From: JBDHZK01 sp039811865
GTDB taxonomy: Bacteria; Actinomycetota; Actinomycetes; Propionibacteriales; Propionibacteriaceae
Length of the DNA: 5,149 nt
Assembly (NCBI GenBank): GCA_039811865.1
Contig: JBDHZK010000165.1
Span: 1-5,149, forward strand
Direction: 5' to 3'
Shown here in pieces: positions 1 to 5,149 of this stretch. The notes beneath the pieces are model-generated. The model was not told the DNA's origin, made no database searches, and saw nothing but the letters and a program-made list of their open reading frames with translations. The stretch's first letter is position 1. Every line of letters starts with the position of its first letter. The translations under genes and the position numbers were made by a program.

Positions 1-594
1 GACGAAGTCGACGTTCAGCCCGCAAACCAACGCCGGCTGGTGTTGGGCCGGCTTGTGGAACGGGCAGTTGCGCAGCACGATGCCGACCTCGGTGCGGCTG
101 GGCTCGTAGCCGCCCTCCCGCAGCGCCTGCAGGACGCGCCGGCGCGGCTCGACGTCCGGGTCGGCGTGCCGTTCGCCCAGCGCCCGGCCCTCGTCGAACG
201 CCGCCCGGCGTGCGGTCTGAGCGACCGGTTCGCCGGTGGCCGACGACTCCACGATGGCGTCGGTCAGCACGCGGGTGAGCAGTTCGTAGCGCCGGGGCGG
301 AACCTCCACCGAGAACTCACCACTGGATCGCCGGTAGTGCTTGCTCGGACGTCCCGAGCCCGGCCCGGTGCGGCCGGTCAGCTTGTGGAACTCGACTTCG
401 AGCAGGCCGGCCTCGACCAGCTTGTCGAGATGAAACTTCACCGTGTGGACGGGGATGCCGGTGCCCTCGGCGGCGGCCTCGCGGCTGACGGCACCGTCCT
501 CCCCGACGACGTACTCGTAGAGGCGGCGCCGCGTGGGCTCGCCGAGCAGGCCGATGGTTTCCAGCCCAATCGCTTGCTTCCGGGATCGCTTCAC
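1..594 (-). CDS. SufR-like / ArsR-type winged-helix transcriptional regulator (COG2345 group), partial at C-terminus
   Basis: The 198 visible residues begin VKRSRKQAIGLETIGLLGEP and run off the left edge, so the C-terminus is missing. Residues about 10-90 form a winged helix: a first helix with the typical LGEPTRRRLYEYV pattern, a recognition segment (TGIPVHTVKFHLDKLVEAGLL, about 45-65) and a wing ending in GSGRPSKHYRR, which is characteristic of COG2345 regulators. After a linker rich in Arg and Glu comes the conserved NCPFH...H...LVCGLN signature, with Cys177 and Cys191. In SufR-type members, cysteines in this region bind an Fe-S cluster; whether this protein does cannot be judged because a further ligand would lie outside the window. 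The GTG start at 594-592 is chosen because the homologous part begins there; the nearby ATG at 610-608 is in another frame. No well-spaced Shine-Dalgarno is seen, so translation may be leaderless. It diverges from the FAD reductase and may control it. Family confident, ligand unknown. Confidence 0.82.
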   Translation of the reverse strand, partial: MKRSRKQAIGLETIGLLGEPTRRRLYEYVVGEDGAVSREAAAEGTGIPVHTVKFHLDKLVEAGLLEVEFHKLTGRTGPGSGRPSKHYRRSSGEFSVEVPPRRYELLTRVLTDAIVESSATGEPVAQTARRAAFDEGRALGERHADPDVEPRRRVLQALREGGYEPSRTEVGIVLRNCPFHKPAQHQPALVCGLNVDFV

Positions 595-607
595 CTTCCA
601 AAGGATA
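592..607 (-). promoter_or_regulatory. Possible leaderless promoter (-10 TATCCT) of the SufR-like regulator
   Basis: On the minus strand TATCCT (607-602) matches the actinobacterial TANNNT -10 pattern and ends 7 nt before the GTG start, which would put the transcription start at or next to the start codon. The GGAAG that touches the GTG is too close to serve as a normal Shine-Dalgarno. No convincing -35 hexamer is found 16-18 nt upstream. A GGAT-AC-ATCC inverted repeat (603-612) overlaps the hexamer. Confidence 0.3.
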
Positions 608-613
608 CATCCG

Positions 614-642
614 TTGACGAAACCAGCCGCGCGTGGTGTACT
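614..642 (+). promoter_or_regulatory. Candidate sigma70-type promoter for the FAD reductase gene
   Basis: TTGACG (614-619) is a 5/6 match to the -35 consensus, followed after a 17-nt spacer by TGTACT (637-642), a 4/6 match to the -10 consensus. The predicted start, near 649, gives a leader of about 70 nt that contains the palindrome at 689-706 and the ribosome binding site. The -35 box lies only 7 bp from the putative -10 of the divergent regulator, so the two promoters would compete or be controlled together. Found by eye; high GC makes chance matches less frequent but not negligible. Confidence 0.4.
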
Positions 643-677
643 CGGAAAGCAGCGTGTCCGTTAGAAGGCACGGTCCC

Positions 678-706
678 GGTCTCGATTTCGCGGGTCTCGA
701 CCCGCG
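678..706. repeat. Palindrome and overlapping direct repeat in the reductase leader (candidate operator or leader hairpin)
   Basis: CGCGGGTC (689-696) and GACCCGCG (699-706) are perfect inverted arms around a 2-bp centre. The octamer GGTCTCGA occurs twice, at 678-685 and 693-700, exactly 15 bp apart, the second copy spanning the palindrome centre. In RNA the same segment could fold into a 7-bp GC-rich stem with a CUCG loop, ending one base before the AAAGGAG ribosome binding site. It may therefore be a DNA operator, perhaps for the divergent regulator, or a structure that limits ribosome access. Function is inferred only. Confidence 0.5.
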
Positions 707-707
707 C

Positions 708-714
708 AAAGGAG
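708..714 (+). promoter_or_regulatory. Ribosome binding site fixing the reductase start
   Basis: AAAGGAG lies 6 nt before the ATG at 721. The open frame continues far upstream to position 40, so this site, together with the start of the FAD-binding fold right after the ATG, decides the true start. Confidence 0.85.
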
Positions 715-720
715 CGCATC

Positions 721-1863
721 ATGTCGATCGTCATCGTCGGGGCCGGCCTGGCCGGAGCCACCGTCGTCACCGAGTTGCGCGAGCGCGGCTATGGCGGCGA
801 AATCGTGCTCGTCGGCGCCGAGGACGAGCTGCCCTACGAGCGTCCGCCGTTGTCGAAGGGCCTATTGCTCGGCACTCAGCAGTTCGCGGATGCTCTCGTG
901 CACGGCCGGGAGTGGTACGACGAGCACCGGGTCGACCTTCGCCTCGGCACGACCGTGACCGCCATCGATCCGGTGCGGCGAATGGTCCGCACCGCGTCGG
1001 CGGCCGGGCCCGGCGAGGCCGACGACCTGTCCTATGACCAGCTCGTCCTCGCCACCGGCGCTACGCCCCGCCAACTGCCCATGGCGGCTGCCGCCGGACC
1101 CACGTTCTACCTGCGCACGATCCAAGACAGTCGCCGTCTGCGGGAGGCGCTGAGTCCGGGAGCCCGGGTCAAGATCGTCGGCGCGGGCTGGATCGGGCTG
1201 GAGGTCGCGGCCGCCGCGCGGGCCGCCGGTGCGCGGGTGTCAGTCTTCGAGGCCGCCGAGCTGCCCCTGTTGCGCGTCCTCGGTCGGGAGGTCGCGCAGG
1301 TCTTCGCCGACCTCCACCGCGGCCACGGCGTCGACCTGCGACTCGGCGTGAAGGTCTCCCCGGACGACCTGGCCGACGCGGACGCCCTCGTGGTCGGCAT
1401 CGGCGCAACGCCCGTCACGAACCTCGCCGAGGTGGCCGGGCTCGCGGTCGACAACGGCGTCCTGGTCGACGCGCGCCTGCGCACGTCCGATCCGCACATC
1501 TTCGCCATCGGCGACATCGCCAACGTCGAGCACCCCACCCTCGGCCGCCGCAGCCGGGTCGAGCACTGGGACAACGCGATCGAACAAGGCAAGGTCGCCG
1601 CCCGCAACCTGTTGGGCGAGGAGCACGATTACACGCACCTGCCGTACTTCTTCACCGATCAGTACGACCTGGGCATGGAGTACTTCGGCGGGCCCGGGCC
1701 AGACGGCTACGACCGCGTCGAGATCGAGGGCTCCACCGACGTCCTCAACGGTGGGGCGTTCCGTGCCTTCTGGGTGTCGGGCGGTCAAGTCGTGGCGGCA
1801 ATGCACGCCAACGATTGGGACGCCTCGGACGAGGTGCGGGCCAGCGTGGGGCAGACCCGCTGA
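721..1863 (+). CDS. FAD-dependent NAD(P)H oxidoreductase, ferredoxin/rubredoxin reductase type
   Basis: The 380-residue protein belongs to the COG0446 pyridine nucleotide-disulphide oxidoreductase fold. Such enzymes move electrons from NAD(P)H through FAD to a ferredoxin or rubredoxin, often serving cytochromes P450 or ring-hydroxylating oxygenases in the cytoplasm. The FAD-binding GxGxxG is at residues 7-12 (GAGLAG), the ATG motif at 111-114 (ATGA), the NAD(P)-binding GxGxxG at 154-159 with acidic Glu162, and the second FAD motif at 260-265 (IFAIGD, Asp265). The typical RPPLSK segment follows the first fold. The last 70 residues, from PYFFTDQYD (308 on), match the Reductase_C domain. No CxxC redox pair is seen, which separates it from thioredoxin or lipoamide reductases. 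Length is slightly short for the family (about 390-420). No ferredoxin or oxygenase gene is next to it, so its electron partner is unknown. It is monocistronic here and ends in a shared hairpin with the convergent phosphatase gene. Confidence 0.9.
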   Translation: MSIVIVGAGLAGATVVTELRERGYGGEIVLVGAEDELPYERPPLSKGLLLGTQQFADALVHGREWYDEHRVDLRLGTTVTAIDPVRRMVRTASAAGPGEADDLSYDQLVLATGATPRQLPMAAAAGPTFYLRTIQDSRRLREALSPGARVKIVGAGWIGLEVAAAARAAGARVSVFEAAELPLLRVLGREVAQVFADLHRGHGVDLRLGVKVSPDDLADADALVVGIGATPVTNLAEVAGLAVDNGVLVDARLRTSDPHIFAIGDIANVEHPTLGRRSRVEHWDNAIEQGKVAARNLLGEEHDYTHLPYFFTDQYDLGMEYFGGPGPDGYDRVEIEGSTDVLNGGAFRAFWVSGGQVVAAMHANDWDASDEVRASVGQTR

Positions 1864-1866
1864 CCA

Positions 1867-1893
1867 GACCCCCAGCCTGGACGGCTGCGGGTC
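1867..1893. terminator. Hairpin between convergent genes, likely bidirectional terminator
   Basis: Arms GACCC (1867-1871) plus CAGCC (1873-1877) pair with GGCTG (1883-1887) plus GGGTC (1889-1893), with a single C-C mismatch and a TGGAC loop. It begins 3 nt after the reductase stop and reaches into the phosphatase stop codon (1892-1894). There is no T-tract on either side, as is common in high-GC actinobacteria, so termination is inferred from position and stem stability. Confidence 0.55.
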
Positions 1894-2812
1894 ACTCGTC
1901 CAGCAGTTTGGACGCCAGTGCCGCGGAGTCTTCTTCGGTCCAGCCGAGGCGCTCGAGCAGGACGAGCGCGCCGCCGAACTCGGCGTCCAGGTAGTCGAAG
2001 AAGCCCTCCATGACTTCCGGCCGGGCCCGGTAGACACTGACGTCCTCGGCGAGTTCGTCGTAGGACTTGCCGCCGCGCAGCCGCGCGATCACGGCGCCGA
2101 TCCGCTCGGACGTCGCCACGTAGTCGGCCACGATCTCGGAGCGCGGCACGCCGGCCACGGTCAGCGCCAGCGCCACCGCCGTCCCGGTGCGGTCCTTCCC
2201 GGCGGCGCAGTGGACGAGCGCGGCGCCCTTCGCGCTGGCGATCGTGCGCAGCGCCCGCAGCACCGAATCCGGACGGTCGGCGAGGAAGGACAGGTACGAC
2301 GACGTCACCGGGTCGGAAACCTGGACGCTGAAGTCCTGATGCTGCCACGGCACGGCCTTGCCCGGCAGGTCCTCGTTGGCCTCGGGGATCTCCTCCCCGT
2401 GGAACTCCTTCATGAACGAATAGTTGTGGTAGCCGACCCAGTCCAGATCCGACACGGGGGTCGGGCCCTCGTGGAACACCTCGAACGCCGACCGCAGGTC
2501 GATCACGTCCGTCAGCCCAAGCTTCTCCAGGCGCGCCACGTCGTCGGGCGTGAGGTCTTGCAGGTTGTCCGAGCGCAGTAGACGGCCCGGCCGGACGACT
2601 CCGCCGGCAGCCGGCGTCCCGCCCAGGTCACGCATGTTGGCCAGTCCCTCGAGGTCGATCCAAGACGGCGTTCGCGGCGGTGGTGCCTTGCGCTTGCGCA
2701 ACGGCAGGTCGGGACGGCTCGGCCAACGCAGCCGAAAACCTCGACGCTCTCGCGGCGATTTCGTGGAATCCGTCCCGGGCGGCTCGGAGTTGGCGGACTC
2801 AGGCTTGCGCAT
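1892..2812 (-). CDS. PtpB-like tyrosine / phosphoinositide phosphatase (Y_phosphatase3 family)
   Basis: A 306-residue protein of the PF13350 family, to which Mycobacterium tuberculosis PtpB belongs; members remove phosphate from phosphotyrosine, and some from phosphoserine/threonine or phosphoinositides. The catalytic P-loop is HCAAGKDRTG at 201-210, with nucleophile Cys202 and phosphate-binding Arg208; the lysine and aspartate after the glycine are typical of this group rather than of classical PTPs. Other family landmarks are NMRDLGG (59-65), RPGRLLRSDNL (74-84) and LGLTDVIDLRS (98-108). About 50 residues before the domain are basic and proline-rich, probably disordered, with no signal peptide, so it is likely cytoplasmic or membrane-associated. 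The ATG at 2812 overlaps the acyltransferase gene by 14 bp and has GGAG 4 nt upstream, pointing to translational coupling. The open frame extends further up to 2950, but that part only shadows the acyltransferase. Family is confident; substrate is not known. Confidence 0.88.
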   Translation of the reverse strand: MRKPESANSEPPGTDSTKSPRERRGFRLRWPSRPDLPLRKRKAPPPRTPSWIDLEGLANMRDLGGTPAAGGVVRPGRLLRSDNLQDLTPDDVARLEKLGLTDVIDLRSAFEVFHEGPTPVSDLDWVGYHNYSFMKEFHGEEIPEANEDLPGKAVPWQHQDFSVQVSDPVTSSYLSFLADRPDSVLRALRTIASAKGAALVHCAAGKDRTGTAVALALTVAGVPRSEIVADYVATSERIGAVIARLRGGKSYDELAEDVSVYRARPEVMEGFFDYLDAEFGGALVLLERLGWTEEDSAALASKLLDE

Positions 2813-3599
2813 CGCGCTCCGCCTTCGCGGCGGCTTCCTTGGCGGCCTGCCGCTGGGCGGCGTCCGCCTGCGTGGCAGCCCGGCGCAATGCGACGGCGCG
2901 CGCGAAGTCGTCCTGGGTCGGCATGCCGTAGGCGCGCGCGGTGGTGTCATGCATCTCGATCACGTAGCGGTAGATCCGCTCGGAGAACTGGTGCGCGATC
3001 TCCCCCGGCATCGCTTTGAGGGGACGTCCGAACACGACGTGCACGTTGGGACGTCCGTTGATCGGCGTCTTGGCTCCATACGGCATCGCCGCGTGGGCGC
3101 CGACCAGCGCGATCGGCAGGCACGGAACGTTGCGGCTGATGCACAGCGCGGCGGCGCCGGGCTTGAAGGTGCTCATGCCGCCGGTCCGCGACCGGGTGCC
3201 CTCCGGGAACAACAGCAGCGGGATCCCGTCGGTCAGCAGCGTGCCCGCGAGGCCCTTGCGGTTGCGCAGGCCCTTGCGATCGACGGGGAACGCGTTGAAG
3301 AACAACTGCGTCGACGCCGCCTTGTACCAGTTGTCGAAGAAGTAGTCGGCGGCGGCGCCGGCGGCAAGGTTCTTCGACAGCCGGCGCGGCAGCGCGCCCA
3401 TGATCAGCGGCGCGTCCAGGTGGCTGGAGTGGTTGGCGACGGCCACGAACGGGGAGTCCAGGGAGTCGAGGTTGCGCCGCCCGTGCGTGTGCACCTGCAG
3501 CGCCGACCAGATGTACGGCTTCATCACCAGGTGCTGGGCGACCAGGCGCGCGGCGGCGTGGGGGGCCGAGTGGTACCTCGCCAACTCCTGCTCGCTCAC
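2799..3599 (-). CDS. PlsC-type 1-acylglycerol-3-phosphate acyltransferase family protein
   Basis: The 266-residue protein belongs to the lysophospholipid acyltransferase (LPLAT/PlsC) family, which transfers acyl chains from acyl-CoA or acyl-ACP to lysophosphatidate or related acceptors at the inner face of the membrane. The catalytic H(X)4D motif is NHSSHLD with His57 and Asp62; the acceptor-binding motif is FPEGTRSRTG at 131-140; a further family segment, VPCLPIALVGAH, lies at 158-169. No clear transmembrane helix is seen, so peripheral membrane binding is likely. From about 231 the tail is rich in Ala, Gln, Arg and Lys and probably forms a helix or coiled coil beyond the catalytic domain. 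The GTG start at 3599 is backed by AGGAA 5 nt upstream (3609-3605). It lies 37 bp after the SDR stop and overlaps the phosphatase start by 14 bp, so it is the middle gene of a likely operon. Acyl acceptor is not predictable; PlsC itself is only one possibility. Confidence 0.88.
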   Translation of the reverse strand: MSEQELARYHSAPHAAARLVAQHLVMKPYIWSALQVHTHGRRNLDSLDSPFVAVANHSSHLDAPLIMGALPRRLSKNLAAGAAADYFFDNWYKAASTQLFFNAFPVDRKGLRNRKGLAGTLLTDGIPLLLFPEGTRSRTGGMSTFKPGAAALCISRNVPCLPIALVGAHAAMPYGAKTPINGRPNVHVVFGRPLKAMPGEIAHQFSERIYRYVIEMHDTTARAYGMPTQDDFARAVALRRAATQADAAQRQAAKEAAAKAERDAQA

Positions 3600-3636
3600 C
3601 TGCGTTCCTAACTTTGGCCGAACCGGCGTAACAGTA

Positions 3637-4404
3637 CTAGTCGCGGCTGGACGTCAGCGCGCGCGAGATCAGGCGGACCAAGCTGCGCGGCCCGTGCCGG
3701 AGCACCAGCTTCGCGGCCCGCCACCGCTTCGACGGCACACAGATCACCACGCCGCGTTCGGCGTCGGCGAGTGAGTCCGCGGCCAAGCGGTCGGCGTCCA
3801 CCCAGGCGAAGTCGGGCAACTTGGACACATTGATGCCGGCGCGGGAGTGGAACTCCGTGCGCACCCATCCCGGGCAGACGGCGGTGACGCTGACGCCCGT
3901 CCCGTGAAGCTCGTTGGCCAGGCCCTCGGAGTAGGTCGTCACCCACGCCTTGACCGCGGAGTAGTGCCCCTGGGCGATCCAGCCCGCCATCGAGGCGATG
4001 TTGATGATCCGGCCGTGGCCGCGGGCCTTCATCGCCCGGCCGGCCGCGCCGCTCAGGATCAGCACCGCCAGACACATGACGTCCAGTGCGCGTTCGTGCG
4101 CGGCGACGTCCGGGTCGAGCAGTTTGGCCTGGATCCCGAAGCCCGCGTTGTTGACCAGCACGTCGATCGGACGCTCCGGGTCGGCCAGGCGGGCGGCAAC
4201 CCTGTCGACGTCCTCGCGGACGGCCAGATCGGCCGGCAACACCTCGACCTGGACGCCGTGCTCGGCCCGCAGGGCCGCGGCGGTCTCCTCGAGCCGGGCG
4301 GCGTCCCGCGCCACGAGGACGAGGTCGTCGCCGCGAGCAGCTAGAGCCCGCGCGAACGCGGCCCCGATCCCGGCCGTACCACCCGTCACCAATGCCGAAG
4401 CCAT
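3637..4404 (-). CDS. Short-chain dehydrogenase/reductase, DltE-like (COG0300) classical SDR
   Basis: A 255-residue Rossmann-fold oxidoreductase that would oxidise an alcohol or reduce a carbonyl with NAD(P)(H) in the cytoplasm. The coenzyme motif TGGTAGIG is at 7-14, NNAG at 85-88, the active site at Ser138, Tyr148 and Lys152 (YSAVK), and PGWVRT at 178-183. VARD after the second strand places Arg33 where NADP-preferring SDRs often have a basic residue, so NADPH is a weak inference. The last 30 residues are basic (RWRAAKLVLRHGPRSLVRL) and could lie on a membrane surface. The ATG at 4404 starts directly before the nucleotide-binding fold; no Shine-Dalgarno is visible, which suggests a leaderless message. 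It is the first gene of the SDR-acyltransferase-phosphatase unit. Its company suggests lipid or fatty-acyl chemistry, but SDR substrates cannot be read from sequence. Confidence 0.9.
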   Translation of the reverse strand: MASALVTGGTAGIGAAFARALAARGDDLVLVARDAARLEETAAALRAEHGVQVEVLPADLAVREDVDRVAARLADPERPIDVLVNNAGFGIQAKLLDPDVAAHERALDVMCLAVLILSGAAGRAMKARGHGRIINIASMAGWIAQGHYSAVKAWVTTYSEGLANELHGTGVSVTAVCPGWVRTEFHSRAGINVSKLPDFAWVDADRLAADSLADAERGVVICVPSKRWRAAKLVLRHGPRSLVRLISRALTSSRD

Positions 4405-4416
4405 GAGGCCAAACTA
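4404..4416 (-). promoter_or_regulatory. Possible leaderless promoter of the SDR operon (-10 TAGTTT)
   Basis: On the minus strand TAGTTT (4416-4411) fits the TANNNT -10 pattern and ends 6 nt before the ATG at 4404, so the message could start at the first codon. This agrees with the missing Shine-Dalgarno. No good -35 is seen; TTGCGC (4437-4432) would have a short 15-nt spacer. Confidence 0.35.
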
Positions 4417-4421
4417 CGGCA

Positions 4422-4438
4422 CTTGCGAAGCGCGCAAG
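4422..4438. repeat. Palindrome upstream of the SDR operon, candidate operator
   Basis: CTTGCG (4422-4427) and CGCAAG (4433-4438) are perfect 6-bp inverted arms around AAGCG. The element lies just upstream of the putative -10 of the SDR gene and covers the -35 region, a position suited to a repressor or activator site. No regulator can be assigned. Confidence 0.4.
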
Positions 4439-4455
4439 GGCAGCCAAAACCAGTT

Positions 4456-4493
4456 GCCCGGTGCGCTTGTCGACTTCCACAAGCGCACCGGGC
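4456..4493 (-). terminator. Strong stem-loop terminator after ackA
   Basis: A perfect 15-bp stem (GCCCGGTGCGCTTGT at 4456-4470 with its complement at 4479-4493) and an 8-nt loop lie 23 nt after the ackA stop. On the minus strand the stem is followed by AACTGGTTTTGG, only a weak T-tract. The position between ackA and the SDR promoter makes termination of ackA transcription the most likely role, separating the two units. Confidence 0.75.
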
Positions 4494-4499
4494 CAGCCT

Positions 4500-4514
4500 T
4501 GTCCGAACCGGACA
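4500..4514 (-). other. Small hairpin directly after the ackA stop
   Basis: TGTCCG (4500-4505) and CGGACA (4509-4514) form a 6-bp stem with a 3-nt loop, two bases beyond the ackA stop codon (4517-4519) and upstream, in transcription order, of the larger terminator. It may add to termination or protect the 3' end of the message. Confidence 0.4.
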
Positions 4515-4516
4515 GA

Positions 4517-5149
4517 TCAGGAAATCGCGGCGACCACCTCGCGCGCCATGGCCAACTCTTCGTTGGTGGGCACGACCAAGACGGTGACCGGCGAGTCGGG
4601 CGTCGAGATGCGGCGCGGCTCCTTGCTGCGGATCTGGTTCGCCTCGGCGTCCAGTACGAATCCGAGCGGCTCAAGCCGCTTGATCACCTTCTCGCGGAGT
4701 TCGACGTTGTTCTCGCCCGCACCCGCGGTGAACGACAAGACGTCCACGTGGCCGAGCACGGCCAGGTACGAGCCGATGTAGCTGAGCAGCCGATGAATGT
4801 AGACGTCGAACGCCAGGATCGCCGCGGCGTCCCCTTCGTCGATCAGCTTCGCCAGGTCGCGGAAGTCGGTGACCCCGGACATCCCCTGCAGCCCCGACTT
4901 TTTGTTCAACATCGTGTCGATGGCGTCGATGTCCATGCCGACCGAACGCGCCAGGAAGGCATGCAGTCCCGGGTCGACATCGCCGGAACGGGTGCCCATC
5001 ACCAGCCCGGCGAGCGGGGTCATGCCCATGGACGCCTCGACCGCCTCCCCGCCTCGGATCGCCGAGATGGAAGCCCCGTTGCCGAGGTGCGCCACGATCT
5101 GGTTGAGCTCGTTGTACGGCTTGCCCACGAACTTCGCCGCGGCCTTGGA
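4517..5149 (-). CDS. ackA: Acetate kinase, C-terminal half (partial)
   Basis: The 210 visible residues are the C-terminal half of acetate kinase (full proteins are about 400 residues); the N-terminus lies beyond the right edge, and the frame stays open to it. The enzyme interconverts acetyl phosphate plus ADP with acetate plus ATP in the cytoplasm, normally together with phosphotransacetylase (Pta). Visible family signatures, numbered from the window edge, are HLGNGASISA at 21-30 (His21, the active-site histidine of the family), MGMTPLAGLVMGTRSGDVDP at 41-60, SGVTDFRD with the catalytic-site Arg97, FTAGAGEN at 140-147 for nucleotide binding, and PTNEEL at 194-199 with the metal-binding glutamate. 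All expected residues of this half are present. The GTG at 5128 is internal, not a start. In many actinobacteria pta lies just upstream, which cannot be seen here. Identification is secure. Confidence 0.96.
   Translation of the reverse strand, partial: SKAAAKFVGKPYNELNQIVAHLGNGASISAIRGGEAVEASMGMTPLAGLVMGTRSGDVDPGLHAFLARSVGMDIDAIDTMLNKKSGLQGMSGVTDFRDLAKLIDEGDAAAILAFDVYIHRLLSYIGSYLAVLGHVDVLSFTAGAGENNVELREKVIKRLEPLGFVLDAEANQIRSKEPRRISTPDSPVTVLVVPTNEELAMAREVVAAIS

Noticed and set aside
317..709. Minus-strand open frame beginning upstream of the regulator and containing ATG at 610
   Set aside because: Its frame differs from the one carrying the winged-helix and NCPFH signatures; the translation is Arg/Ala/Pro-rich shadow sequence.
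40..720. Upstream extension of the reductase reading frame, about 227 extra residues
   Set aside because: It lies opposite the SufR-like regulator gene, has no family features, and the clear ribosome binding site at 708-714 plus the FAD-binding fold fix the start at 721.
1240..2037. Minus-strand open frame spanning the end of the reductase and the phosphatase 3' end
   Set aside because: Crosses two convergent well supported genes in a different frame and shows no domain.
1751..3611. Long plus-strand open frames (1751-2581 and 2550-3611) opposite the phosphatase and acyltransferase
   Set aside because: Typical antisense open frames of high-GC DNA; low-complexity composition, no recognisable domain, and full overlap with well supported genes.
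3949..3992. SDR active-site spacing Ser138-Tyr148 is three residues shorter than in many classical SDRs
   Set aside because: From memory, the shorter loop of the form SxAGW...YSAxKAW also occurs in a common group of actinobacterial SDRs, so I do not treat it as a defect or novelty.
3608..4480. Minus-strand 290-residue frame overlapping the SDR gene
   Set aside because: Arg/Gly-rich translation in another frame of the SDR gene, which has all classical SDR motifs.

Overview
This window is high-GC DNA with strong G/C preference at third codon positions, high coding density, several GTG starts and possible leaderless promoters. This points to an actinobacterium, and the gene families (SufR-type regulator, PtpB-like phosphatase, DltE-like SDR) fit that. 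I cannot place the genus from sequence alone. I see no mobile element, tRNA, rRNA or CRISPR array, and the window reads as ordinary chromosomal DNA.

Layout. (1) Positions 1-594, minus strand: the N-terminal 198 residues of a winged-helix regulator of the COG2345 / SufR-like ArsR group, cut by the left edge. (2) Positions 595-720: a 126-bp divergent control region holding promoter-like elements, a perfect 18-bp palindrome and a short direct repeat. (3) Positions 721-1863, plus strand: an FAD/NAD(P)-dependent ferredoxin/rubredoxin-reductase-type oxidoreductase. (4) Positions 1864-1893: a hairpin between convergent genes, a likely two-way terminator. (5) Positions 4404 down to 1892, minus strand: a compact three-gene unit of a short-chain dehydrogenase, a PlsC-type acyltransferase (37-bp gap) and a PtpB-like tyrosine/phosphoinositide phosphatase (14-bp overlap with the acyltransferase). 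(6) Positions 4405-4516: an intergenic region with a strong 15-bp stem-loop terminator for the upstream gene and a palindrome beside the putative start region of the SDR gene. (7) Positions 4517-5149, minus strand: the C-terminal 210 residues of acetate kinase (ackA), cut by the right edge.

How they may work together. The regulator and reductase share a control region and may form a regulator/target pair; the regulator keeps two cysteines in the region where SufR-type proteins bind an iron-sulphur cluster, so redox or Fe-S control of a flavin reductase is a reasonable inference. The SDR-acyltransferase-phosphatase unit suggests lipid or phospholipid metabolism, but no substrate can be read from the sequence. 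AckA makes ATP and acetate from acetyl phosphate and usually partners with Pta, which would lie outside the window. Nothing here clearly represents a new system; the most interesting points are the palindromic control region and the tightly coupled lipid-type operon.
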